NCBI GenBank assembly: GCA_947488615.1
Contig: CANKZU010000012.1
Coordinates: 1 to 64,000 of the forward strand
Direction: 5' to 3'
DNA length: 64,000 nt
Source: an uncultured Aurantimonas sp.
GTDB lineage: Bacteria; Pseudomonadota; Alphaproteobacteria; Rhizobiales; Rhizobiaceae
Notes under the pieces: generated by a model
Databases searched by the model: none
The model's input: the letters and a program-made list of their open reading frames with translations, nothing else
Told to the model about the DNA's origin: nothing
Shown here: positions 48,205 through 56,821 of the stretch, piece after piece
How positions within the stretch are numbered: the first letter of the stretch is position 1
Layout: each line of letters starts with the position of its first letter
Translations under genes and position numbers: made by a program

Positions 48205-48528
48205 GGTACAAATACCTCTGAAAAGCCATTGACGACCTGTCAATGCGCTCTGATTTTCTAACACGGTGACTATGGATAAAACGGCAAGCGTTGTCATCAT
48301 TCCCTTGGGGTATAAAGTGAAATTTTCTGCTATACGACAGACGCAGAAGACCGTTGGATTTCTGAGATCCTTCGCAAGTGGTTTTCCACTGAGCCTTGCA
48401 CAGTCTGTCGTCTCACCATACCAACTGTTGTTTATGCGCCGTTTCAGGTGAGGCGGTGACGTGCTTTTCGCTCACGGATCTGCTGAACTCTCTTGCCGCC
48501 ACACCGATGAACGCCTTATCTGCGAACC

Positions 48529-48624
48529 ATGAGCAGAATCGGCGACAACCAGCGTCCCGCATCGCAGAAACCCGTCGACCGGGAGCGGTTCCGGCGCGCC
48601 GTCGCGGCGGGCACCTTGGGCTGA
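48529..48624 (+). pseudogene. truncated duplicate of cobT 5' end (31-codon [34 protein letters not shown])
   Basis: first 25 codons 64/75 nt and 21/25 aa identical to cobT start at 49129 ([25 protein letters not shown]); stop overlaps hicA ATG (TGATG). Confidence 0.85.
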
Positions 48625-48859
48625 TGGGAAAAACCATCGAGAAGATGCGCGCCAATCCCAAGGGCGACTGGCAAATTCGTGATGTCGAGAAGGCCTGTCG
48701 CGAGGCCGGTGTGTCGTGCATGAAACCCAGCAGGGGGTCGCACTGGAAGGTGGCAGCCCGGACGGTGGTCGCCGCTACACCATCCCCGCCAAACGGCCTA
48801 TAAAGATGGTGTATATCCAAGAGCTTGTAAAATTTCTGGATGAAACGGGAACGACATGA
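48624..48859 (+). pseudogene. hicA: HicA family toxin gene with internal frameshift
   Basis: N-terminal frame MGKTIEKMRANPKGDWQIRDVEKACREAGVSCMKPSRGSHWKV, then from 48755 another frame gives SPDGGRRYTIPAKRPIKMVYIQELVKFLDETGTT*; stop overlaps hicB ATG. Confidence 0.85.
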
Positions 48860-49125
48860 GCGCGACACCAGCATTGACGACCGTGGATGGGTTGCCATTC
48901 GAACCGGCATCCTACGCGATCATCCTGCGGCCTCTGACCGATGACGAGGGAGGCGGATGGTTGGCGACAATTCCGGCCTTGCCGGGCTGTACGGGCGACG
49001 GCGAGAGTGAACTGGAGGCGATAGCCGACGTTCGCGCGGCGGCTCTGGAATGGGCCGATGCCTGTGCTCAGGACGGTGAGTCGATACCGTCACCGACGAG
49101 CGCCGACCTCCAAGCTGCCGAGTAG
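48856..49125 (+). CDS. hicB: HicB family antitoxin
   Basis: YAIILRPLTDDEGGGWLATIPALPGCTGDGESELEAIADVRAAALEWADAC; ATGA overlap with the hicA reading frame. Confidence 0.88.
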   Translation: MSATPALTTVDGLPFEPASYAIILRPLTDDEGGGWLATIPALPGCTGDGESELEAIADVRAAALEWADACAQDGESIPSPTSADLQAAE

Positions 49126-49128
49126 ACC

Positions 49129-51039
49129 ATGGCCCGCATCGGCGACAACCAGCGCCCCGCATCGCATAGGCCGGTCGACCGGGAGCCCTTCCGGCGCGCC
49201 GTCTCGGGATGCCTGCGCGCCATCGCCGGCGATGGCGAGCTCGAAGTCACTTATGCCTCCGAGCGGCCGGGTCTGTCCGGCGCGCGCGCACGGCTGCCCG
49301 AACTGCCCAAGCGCGCCACCCGGAACGATCTTGCCGTCACCCGCGGCCTTGCCGACGCGATGGCGCTGCGCAAGGCGCGGCATGACGCCAAGCTGCATGC
49401 CAGCCTGTCGCCGGAGGGCAAGGCCGCGCGGGCCGTCTACGACGCCGTCGAGCAGGCCCGCTGCGAGGCGATAGGCGCCAAGGCCATGCAAGGCGTCGGC
49501 GACAATCTCGCCTCGATGCTCGAGGACAAATATTTCCGCTCCAACCTCACCGACGTGACCGACCGCGCCGAGGCGCCGATCGAGGATGCCGTCGCGCTGA
49601 TGGTGCGCGAGAAGCTGACCGGCCGGCCGGTGCCCGAGAGCGCGCGGGCGTTGGTCGATGTCTGGCGCGACTTCGTCCACGGCAAGGCCGGCGAAAAATT
49701 CGACCGGCTGTCGGAAACCGTCGGCGATCAGGAAGATTTCGCCCGCGCCATGCGCGACATGCTCGTCTCGCTGGAAATGGCCGAAAAGCTCGGCGACGAG
49801 AACGAGAGCGAGGAAAGCGACGAGGACGAGGAGCAGGGCGACAACCAGACCCGCGATTCGGAAGACGGCGGCTCGGAGAAGGAAAGCGGCACCGACGAGG
49901 CCGAATCGCAGGAGAGCGAAACCGAGGGCGAGAATCAGGACGCGGCGGACGCCGAATCGTCGGACGTCAGCGCCGAGGACCCGACCGACGACGACAGTCA
50001 GGACGCCGAGACCCCCGGCGATTCGCGGCGACCGAACCAGCCGCTGAACAACCTCAGTCTCGCCACCGACTACAAGGTGTTCTCCCAGGCCTTCGACGAA
50101 ATGATCGGCGCCGAGGAGCTGTGCGACGAGGCCGAGCTCGACCGGTTGCGCTCGTTTCTCGACAAGCAGCTCGCGGCGCTCCAGGGCGTCGTCGGGCGGC
50201 TCGCCAACCGCCTGCAACGCCGCCTGATGGCGCAGCAGAACCGGTCGTGGGATTTCGATCTCGAGGAAGGCTATCTCGACAGCGCCAGGCTGCACCGCTT
50301 GGTCATCGATCCCATGCAGCCGCTCTCCTACAAGATGGAGCGGGACACCGACTTCCGCGACACGATCGTCACGCTGCTGATCGACAATTCCGGTTCCATG
50401 CGCGGCCGGCCGATCACCGTCGCGGCGACCTGCGCCGACATTCTGGCTCGCACGCTGGAGCGGTGCGGCGTCAAGGTCGAGGTGCTCGGCTTCACCACCC
50501 GCGCCTGGAAGGGCGGCCAGTCGCGCGAGGCGTGGCTGAAGGCGGGCAAGCCGGCCAAGCCGGGCCGCCTCAACGATCTCAGGCACATCATCTACAAATC
50601 CGCCGATTCGCCCTGGCGCCGGGCGCGGCGCAATCTCGGCCTGATGATGCGCGAAGGCCTGCTCAAGGAGAATATCGACGGCGAGGCGCTGATCTGGGCG
50701 CATAACCGTCTGTTGGCGCGGCCCGAGCAGCGGCGCATCCTGATGATGATCTCCGACGGCGCGCCGGTCGACGATTCGACGCTGTCGGTCAATCCGGGCA
50801 ATTATCTGGAGCGGCATCTGCGCGCGGTGATCGAGGAGATCGAAACCCGCTCGTCGGTCGAACTGCTCGCCATCGGCATCGGCCACGACGTCACCCGCTA
50901 CTACCGCCGGGCGGTGACCATCGTCGACGCCGAGGAGCTGGCCGGCGCGATGACCGAGCAGCTCGCCGATCTCTTCGAGGACGAAAGCCGCGGCCGGAAG
51001 CCCCAGCGCCGCAGAGCCGCGGCCGGCGGACGGCATTGA
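49129..51039 (+). CDS. cobT: cobaltochelatase subunit CobT
   Basis: acidic central region, C-terminal VWA-like [49 protein letters not shown]. Confidence 0.96.
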   Translation: MARIGDNQRPASHRPVDREPFRRAVSGCLRAIAGDGELEVTYASERPGLSGARARLPELPKRATRNDLAVTRGLADAMALRKARHDAKLHASLSPEGKAARAVYDAVEQARCEAIGAKAMQGVGDNLASMLEDKYFRSNLTDVTDRAEAPIEDAVALMVREKLTGRPVPESARALVDVWRDFVHGKAGEKFDRLSETVGDQEDFARAMRDMLVSLEMAEKLGDENESEESDEDEEQGDNQTRDSEDGGSEKESGTDEAESQESETEGENQDAADAESSDVSAEDPTDDDSQDAETPGDSRRPNQPLNNLSLATDYKVFSQAFDEMIGAEELCDEAELDRLRSFLDKQLAALQGVVGRLANRLQRRLMAQQNRSWDFDLEEGYLDSARLHRLVIDPMQPLSYKMERDTDFRDTIVTLLIDNSGSMRGRPITVAATCADILARTLERCGVKVEVLGFTTRAWKGGQSREAWLKAGKPAKPGRLNDLRHIIYKSADSPWRRARRNLGLMMREGLLKENIDGEALIWAHNRLLARPEQRRILMMISDGAPVDDSTLSVNPGNYLERHLRAVIEEIETRSSVELLAIGIGHDVTRYYRRAVTIVDAEELAGAMTEQLADLFEDESRGRKPQRRRAAAGGRH

Positions 51040-52067
51040 TGAATCTATCGCAAGGCAGAGCGCGGTTGCTCGCGTCGCTTGTCGTGCTAGCGGCGCTGAT
51101 GACGTCCGGCCAGGCGACCGGGGCGGAATCGATCGACGTCTCCGCCAAGCCGATTGCCCGTTTCGGCAAGGATTCCGCCCGGGGTCGTTACGGCGACCTC
51201 GATTTCGTCGGCGGCTTCGAGTTCTGGTCGCGTGACAGCCGCCTCAAGGGCGTCTCGGCGATCCGGCTGCTGGAGGGCGGAGAGCGGTTTTTATCCGTCA
51301 CAGACAGCGGAAACTGGTTTGCCGGCCGCGTCGAGCGGGATGCCGCCAGTCGCCCAACAGGCTTTGGCGATGCCGTGATCGCGCCGCTTCTGGGGCCTGA
51401 CGGCCAGCTGATGAGCGGCAAGATCGCCGCCGACGCCGAATCGCTGTCGATCGACGGCGACCGCGTGTTCGTCGGCTTCGAGCGCGATCACCGGATCTAT
51501 GTCTATGAGAACCCGCGCGCGCCGTTCGGCGGGAGGGCCCACGAAATCCCCTTGCCCCTCCCCCGGCACGAGTTGCGAACCAATCGCGGCATCGAGACGA
51601 TTGCCACCGCCCCCGCCAAAAGCCCGCTTGCCGGCGCGCGGATCGCCATCGCGGAGCGGTCCATCGATCCCGACGGCAACCTCTTCGCGGCGATCTTCGA
51701 CGGCGCCTCGAACGGTGTCTTCAAAATCCGCAAGGACGCCGACTGGGACGCCTCCGACGGCGCCTTCCTGCCGGGCGGCGACCTCCTGCTGCTGGAACGC
51801 CGTTACCAGGGCATCCTCGGGGGATTGGGCATCCGAATCCGCCGGATCGCCGGGGCAAGCATCCGGCCCGGCGCGCTCGTCGACGGTCCGGTGATCATGG
51901 AGGCTGATCTGTCGAACGAGATCGACAATATGGAGGGGCTGGACGTGTGGATCGATGCCGAAGGCGGCACAAGGCTCACCCTCGTTTCCGACGACAATGG
52001 CTCGATCTTCCAGCGCAATCTGCTCTTGGAGTTTCGCCTGGCCGACCGGCCCGCGCCGATCAACTGA
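51036..52067 (+). CDS. esterase-like activity of phytase family protein
   Basis: [46 protein letters not shown]...[11 protein letters not shown]...[22 protein letters not shown]. Confidence 0.85.
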   Translation: MMNLSQGRARLLASLVVLAALMTSGQATGAESIDVSAKPIARFGKDSARGRYGDLDFVGGFEFWSRDSRLKGVSAIRLLEGGERFLSVTDSGNWFAGRVERDAASRPTGFGDAVIAPLLGPDGQLMSGKIAADAESLSIDGDRVFVGFERDHRIYVYENPRAPFGGRAHEIPLPLPRHELRTNRGIETIATAPAKSPLAGARIAIAERSIDPDGNLFAAIFDGASNGVFKIRKDADWDASDGAFLPGGDLLLLERRYQGILGGLGIRIRRIAGASIRPGALVDGPVIMEADLSNEIDNMEGLDVWIDAEGGTRLTLVSDDNGSIFQRNLLLEFRLADRPAPIN

Positions 52068-52091
52068 ACAGCCGCAGGCGTCTGTCGTTCA

Positions 52092-52775
52092 TCAGGCCTG
52101 CGCGGCCCGATAGGGCAGGAACTGCTGCATGATGATCCGGTAGGGCACCAGCGCGAAGACGGCGATGAGGAGTTTCACTCCCAGATCGCCGAGCCCCCAG
52201 GACACCCAGCGGGGGGCCTCGACGGCGAAAGCGCCGAGGAGCGGCGCACTTTCCAGCGCGAAGGGCTCGTTCGGCCCGAGCAAAACAAAGGCCGGCGCGA
52301 AGGCCACTGTGAAAAACACCAACGTATCGAGCACCGACCCCGAGATCGACGAGGCCGCCGGCGCCCGCCACCAGCTTGCCCCCCGCAGCCGGTTGAAGAC
52401 GGCGATGTCGAGAAGCTGGGCCGCCAAAAACGCCGTGCCCGAGGCAATGGCGATGCGGAACAGGCGCTCGGCCGCCGTGGCGTAACCGAGCAGGCCGAGA
52501 TCGAACAGCAGCGGCGGCACCATGATCGAGCACAGCACCGCCATGGCAAAGCCGGCATAGACGGCGCGCCGCGCCACCTGCGGGCCGTAGCGCCGGTTGG
52601 CGAGATCGGTGACCAGGAAGGCGAAGGGATAGACGAAGGCGCCCCAGGTCAGAATGTCCGCGAGCTGAAGCGAACCGAGCTGAACGAAGAGCGGAAACTG
52701 CACGGCGACATTCGCGGCGAGGACGATCAACGTCATCGCCGCGACGGGCAGAAGATAGATTCCCAAGGGCTTCAT
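52092..52775 (-). CDS. queuosine precursor transporter (VUT/YhhQ family)
   Basis: WGAFVYPFAFLVTDLANRRYGPQVARRAVYAGF...AQLLDIAVFNRLRGASWWRAPAASSISGSVLDTLVFFTVAF; start ATG 52775. Confidence 0.92.
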   Translation of the reverse strand: MKPLGIYLLPVAAMTLIVLAANVAVQFPLFVQLGSLQLADILTWGAFVYPFAFLVTDLANRRYGPQVARRAVYAGFAMAVLCSIMVPPLLFDLGLLGYATAAERLFRIAIASGTAFLAAQLLDIAVFNRLRGASWWRAPAASSISGSVLDTLVFFTVAFAPAFVLLGPNEPFALESAPLLGAFAVEAPRWVSWGLGDLGVKLLIAVFALVPYRIIMQQFLPYRAAQA

Positions 52776-52801
52776 TTTTTTAACCTGGGTAATGGAACCA
52801 G
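52771..52801 (-). promoter_or_regulatory. candidate preQ1-I (class I) riboswitch aptamer overlapping the transporter start codon
   Basis: minus strand CUGG-UUCCAUUAC-CCAG-GUUAAAAAAAUGAA: 4-bp P1 (CUGG/CCAG), loop starting UUC and ending in C directly 5' of the P1 3' strand, A-rich tail, CAUU/AAUG P2 pairing; located immediately upstream of a preQ1/queuosine transporter. Confidence 0.65.
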
Positions 52802-52874
52802 TATGCCGGACGCGAGGCTCGCGACCGGCAAGGATCATCGCATGGCCCGGCCACTCGCGCGGCCGGAAACAGCC

Positions 52875-53171
52875 TTAGCTGGCCGCGGCTTCGGCCGCCT
52901 TCTTGGCGATCTGACGCTTGAGCAGGCGGGCACGCTGCGACAGCTCGGCGGCATCCGCCTTGAGCAGGAAGGCGTCGAGGCCGCCACGATGCTCGACCGA
53001 GCGCAGCGCGTAGGCCGAAACGCGCAAACGATAGCGCTGTCCGAGCGAATCGGAAATCAGCGTGACGTTGCACAGATTCGGCAGGAACTTGCGACGCGTC
53101 CTGTTGTTCGCGTGGCTGACATTGTTGCCCGACTGGACAGCTTTGCCAGTGAGTTCGCAGGTGCGTGACAT
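52875..53171 (-). CDS. rpmB: 50S ribosomal protein L28
   Basis: [72 protein letters not shown]. Confidence 0.97.
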   Translation of the reverse strand: MSRTCELTGKAVQSGNNVSHANNRTRRKFLPNLCNVTLISDSLGQRYRLRVSAYALRSVEHRGGLDAFLLKADAAELSQRARLLKRQIAKKAAEAAAS

Positions 53172-53220
53172 CGGATCACCTTTCAGATTAACGTAACACC
53201 CGATCCGGGCGCGCCGCCGC

Positions 53221-53266
53221 TAGAGCGTCCTTTGTGCGTCCATCCGGACGCACAAAGGACGCTCTA
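53221..53266. repeat. perfect palindromic (REP/RIME-like) intergenic element, 21-nt arms
   Basis: TAGAGCGTCCTTTGTGCGTCC-atcc-GGACGCACAAAGGACGCTCTA. Confidence 0.9.
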
Positions 53267-53277
53267 CCACTTTGATT

Positions 53278-53327
53278 GAGCATCGGAATGACCCAAAAAC
53301 CGGATTCCACTTTTTGGTCCGATGCTC
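53278..53327. repeat. second palindromic (REP/RIME-like) element
   Basis: GAGCATCGGAatgacCCAAAAAccggattccacTTTTTGGTCCGATGCTC; 10-bp outer and 7-bp inner stems. Confidence 0.85.
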
Positions 53328-53506
53328 TAAACGGCGCGATCATCGCTGTCGGGCAAGACCGGAAATTCGACCGGCTCTATAGGCCGCGCAAAGGAAGGCG
53401 TCAAGCCGTTACAACTTTGCGGGATAGCACTTCCGCGCCACAAAAGCCGACTGATCGCACCCCCACGGCTGCGTCGACGATTTTTCTCAGCCTTGAAGGC
53501 AAACCG

Positions 53507-54295
53507 ATGACACTGAAACAGCTTCTTCTCGGCGTCGCAATACTGACCTCGGCCCATGCGATCGGCCCGGCCGGTGCCACGACCGATCGCCAGACGGTGA
53601 CGACGCAATACGGCATGGCGGTCATCGGCCTTCAGATCGGCAAGGCGTCCTTCAACACGGTGATCGACGGCGGGCGTTTTTCGGTCAAGGGCACCCTCTC
53701 CTCCGCCGGCCTCGGCAGTCTCGTCTCCGACGCCGCCGGCACCAGCCGGGTCTCCGGCCGCGTGACCGGCAAGAGCTTTGCCCCCGACAGCTACGGGCTT
53801 GATTATTCGAGCGACGACAAGCGCTGGAAAAGCGAGGTCGCCTTCAGTGGGGGACGGGTCACCGCGGCGAGCGTCAGCCCGAAGCGCGACAAGCCGAAAC
53901 CGAGCTATGTGCCGGTGAAGCGATCCCAACTCGCCGCCGTGGTCGACCCCCTGAGCGGCCTGATGATCAAGACAACCGACGCCGCCTCGGTCTGCAAACG
54001 CACCCTGCCCTTCTACGACGGCTGGTCGCGGCTTGACCTGCGGCTCTCGCCGGCCGGTACGCAGCAATATTCGATGCCCGGCTATTCCGGCCCGGCGACG
54101 GTCTGCAACGTCAAAATCCGACCGGTCGGCGGCTATGACGCATCGTCGAAGGGCCTGACCTATCTGGCGAAGCAGACGATCCAGATCTGGTTCGCGCCGA
54201 TCGCGCGCCCGGATCTTTTCGTGCCGGTCTATGCCCGCATCCCGACCAAGGTCGGATCGCTGACGCTGCAAGCGACATCCGTGTCGGTGAAGTGA
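53507..54295 (+). CDS. DUF3108 domain-containing periplasmic protein
   Basis: signal peptide MTLKQLLLGVAILTSAHAIGPAGA; YGMAVIGLQIGKASFNTVIDGGRFSVKGTLSSAGLGSLVSDAAGTSRVSG. Confidence 0.8.
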   Translation: MTLKQLLLGVAILTSAHAIGPAGATTDRQTVTTQYGMAVIGLQIGKASFNTVIDGGRFSVKGTLSSAGLGSLVSDAAGTSRVSGRVTGKSFAPDSYGLDYSSDDKRWKSEVAFSGGRVTAASVSPKRDKPKPSYVPVKRSQLAAVVDPLSGLMIKTTDAASVCKRTLPFYDGWSRLDLRLSPAGTQQYSMPGYSGPATVCNVKIRPVGGYDASSKGLTYLAKQTIQIWFAPIARPDLFVPVYARIPTKVGSLTLQATSVSVK

Positions 54296-54385
54296 CCGTC
54301 GCGGCCCCGTTCCTGACCACCGCATTGACCGGATAACCGCCTGTCACCCATAAGCACGCGTCGATACGGATGGCGGGACGCGGGT

Positions 54386-55252
54386 TTGGGAACGATTCTG
54401 GGCTTTTCGGCGGTGCTGATGTGGGCGCTGCTGGCGCTTTTGACGGCCCGCAGCGGCGCGGTGCCGCCGTTTCAGCTCGCCGCCATGACCTTTCTGATCG
54501 CCACTCTCGTCGGCCTTGCCGCGATGAAAGCCCGCGGAACCGGGATGGCGGTGTTCCGGCAACCGCCGGCCGTCTGGATTCTCGGCGTCGGTGGGCTGTT
54601 CGGCTATCACGCGCTCTATTTCGCCGCCCTGCGCAACGCCCCGGCGGCCGAGGCGAGCCTGATCGCCTATCTTTGGCCGCTGTTCATCGTGCTCGGCTCG
54701 GCGGTGCTGCCGGGCGAGCGGCTGCGCTGGTTCCATGCCGCAGGCGCCCTGCTCGGCCTTGCCGGCGCGGCGCTGATCGTCACCGGCGGCGGGGCGATCG
54801 CCTTTTCGCCCGACTACGTCTTCGGTTATGCGCTGGCCGGGCTCTGTGCCCTCACCTGGTCGAGCTATTCGCTGCTGTCGCGCCGCTTCGGCAGCGTTCC
54901 GAGCGACGTCGTCACCGGTTTCTGCGCGGCGACGGCGGTGCTCGCGCTGGTCGCTCACCTCATCTTCGAGGCGACGGTCTGGCCGCAGACATCCGGCGAA
55001 TGGCTCGCCGTCCTCCTGCTGGGACTGATGCCGGTCGGCGGCGCCTTCTATGTCTGGGACCACGGCGTCAAGCACGGCAACATCCAGATCATCGGCGCGT
55101 CGAGCTATGCCGCGCCGCTCCTCTCGACGCTGGTCCTTGTCGCGGCGGGGGAAGCGGCCATGACCGGCGCGATCGTCGCCGCCGCCGTGCTGATCACGCT
55201 CGGCGCCTGCCTCGCGGCGCTGCCGCTGTTTCGGCGGCTGCTGCGACATTGA
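54386..55252 (+). CDS. DMT family (EamA) transporter
   Basis: ten hydrophobic segments, EASLIAYLWPLFIVLGSAVL and WDHGVKHGNIQIIGASSYAAPLLSTLVLV. Confidence 0.9.
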   Translation: MGTILGFSAVLMWALLALLTARSGAVPPFQLAAMTFLIATLVGLAAMKARGTGMAVFRQPPAVWILGVGGLFGYHALYFAALRNAPAAEASLIAYLWPLFIVLGSAVLPGERLRWFHAAGALLGLAGAALIVTGGGAIAFSPDYVFGYALAGLCALTWSSYSLLSRRFGSVPSDVVTGFCAATAVLALVAHLIFEATVWPQTSGEWLAVLLLGLMPVGGAFYVWDHGVKHGNIQIIGASSYAAPLLSTLVLVAAGEAAMTGAIVAAAVLITLGACLAALPLFRRLLRH

Positions 55253-55374
55253 GCCACCCGCATTCCTGAACGGCGCACAACGGCGCGTTCACGACCGAAT
55301 CACCCGCCACTTCTTACACTTCATCCATCGTCATCGGACGCCACTTCTGGACGTCGCAACGAAGGAAGACTGCA

Positions 55375-55881
55375 ATGAAGCGCCTGATCATCACTGCCGC
55401 CGCCCTCGCCAGCCTGTTCTCCGCCACCACCATGGATATCGCCTCGGCCGGCAGCCGCACCGTCGTCAACCAGTCCGGTTGGGGCAATGGCGCCGCGATC
55501 AGCCAGGACGGCTCGTCCAGCGTGATCTTCCAGACCCAGCGTGGCCGGCGCAACGACGTGAGAACCATACAGAGGGGAAACCGCAACTTCTCCGACACAT
55601 TCCAGCGCGGCCGCTCCAACCGGGCATTCACCGATCAGCTCGGCGCGCGCAACGAGGCCGTGATCGGGCAGCAGGGCCGCCGCAACTACGGCGAGATCAT
55701 CCAGACCGGACGCGGCAACATCGCCGGGGCCGCGCAAATGGGCAACGACAACGAAGCCGTGATCGAGCAGAGCGGAAGCAACAACGCCGCCGCGACCATC
55801 CAGGTCGGCAGCGGCCAGAGCACCACGATCGTGCAGAATGGCGGAAACAATATCTCCGTCGTGATCCAGGGGCGCCGCTGA
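55375..55881 (+). CDS. curlin-like repeat protein (secreted amyloid subunit candidate)
   Basis: signal peptide MKRLIITAAALASLFSATTMDIASAG then 12 tandem 11-residue QxGxx(N)-type repeats. Confidence 0.85.
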   Translation: MKRLIITAAALASLFSATTMDIASAGSRTVVNQSGWGNGAAISQDGSSSVIFQTQRGRRNDVRTIQRGNRNFSDTFQRGRSNRAFTDQLGARNEAVIGQQGRRNYGEIIQTGRGNIAGAAQMGNDNEAVIEQSGSNNAAATIQVGSGQSTTIVQNGGNNISVVIQGRR

Positions 55882-55953
55882 TCCCGCATCACACGGGGTG
55901 GAGGCGATCCGTCTCCACCCATCCCGGCGAACGGACAACCATGGGAGACGAAC

Positions 55954-56331
55954 ATGTCCCTACCATTGAAGATCGGAATCCTAACCGCCGCCATCGCTCT
56001 CGTCGCCGGCTTCACCGCCTCGGCCGAAACCGGCAGCTCCGACGAAGCGGCCATCTCATGCAGGATCGAAAAGATCGAGGCCAGCGGCGGCGTCACCCTC
56101 AATGCCATAGCCGAAAGCCAGAAGGCGATCGAAGGAACCTACCTGTTCGAGGTGCAAAGACGCGGTGGAGGCGGAATATCGAGCTCCGCGCAAAGCGGCG
56201 ATTTCCAGCTGAAAGCAGATGAAACCGTGGTCTTGGGCGTGGTCGGCCTCGGCGGCTCGGACCGGTTGACCTATGATGCTCATCTGACGCTGACATCCCC
56301 CGACGGCAAGCTGCTTTGCCGTCCCGACTGA
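55954..56331 (+). CDS. csgH: CsgH-like curli assembly/chaperone protein
   Basis: signal peptide then CRIEKIEASGGVTLNAIAESQKAIEGTYLFEVQRRGGGGISSSAQSGDFQLKADETVVLGVVGLG; directly downstream of the curlin-like gene. Confidence 0.75.
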   Translation: MSLPLKIGILTAAIALVAGFTASAETGSSDEAAISCRIEKIEASGGVTLNAIAESQKAIEGTYLFEVQRRGGGGISSSAQSGDFQLKADETVVLGVVGLGGSDRLTYDAHLTLTSPDGKLLCRPD

Positions 56332-56368
56332 TAGGCCGGCACCGAGCGGTTCGACCCGGAGCCGCCGA

Positions 56369-56821
56369 TCAGTCCTTGGCGGTCTCGCGCGGCGTCGGCC
56401 GCCAGCCCTCCGGCGCCATCTCGAGCGATTTGAACATAAAGCCCGGCGCGACCGTGCAGCCGACCAGCGTGTATTCGCCAAGGCTCGTCGCGGTCTGCCA
56501 CCAGCCGGCGGGCACGACGAATTGCGGCGATTCATGCTCGCTGACATCCGGGCCGAGGCGATGGGACGACGCCTCGTGGCCGTCTTCCGACACAGTGATC
56601 ACCAGCGGCGCGCCGCCATACCAGTGCCAGACCTCGGCGGCGTCCTTGACCCGGTGCCATTGCGACGTCTCGCCTTCCTCGAGCAGATAGTAGATCGCCG
56701 TCGAGCGGGCCCGGCCCTTGCCCTTCGCCGGTTCGTCACGAAAGGTTTCGCGATACCAGCCGCCCTCGGGATGCGGTTTCAGGTCGAGCGTCTTGACGAT
56801 CTTCAGGGCAGCCGAACTCAT
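56369..56821 (-). CDS. cupin domain-containing protein (DUF985)
   Basis: LDLKPHPEGGWYRETFRDEP...STAIYYLLEEGETSQWHRVKDAAEVWHWYGGAPL; in-frame ATG at 56821. Confidence 0.9.
   Translation of the reverse strand: MSSAALKIVKTLDLKPHPEGGWYRETFRDEPAKGKGRARSTAIYYLLEEGETSQWHRVKDAAEVWHWYGGAPLVITVSEDGHEASSHRLGPDVSEHESPQFVVPAGWWQTATSLGEYTLVGCTVAPGFMFKSLEMAPEGWRPTPRETAKD

Larger units (their letters stand above)
48529..49203. repeat. imperfect direct repeat pair (48529-48603 and 49129-49203) flanking hicAB
   Basis: 64/75 nt identity over the first 25 codons of cobT, same orientation. Confidence 0.85.

Noticed and set aside
48740-48760. Programmed ribosomal frameshift in hicA
   Set aside because: No slippery heptamer or downstream pseudoknot was obvious; simple indel decay or a sequence error is more likely, so only the frameshift itself is reported.
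49090-51036. 648-aa minus-strand ORF antisense to cobT
   Set aside because: cobT is clear on the plus strand; no supporting domain.
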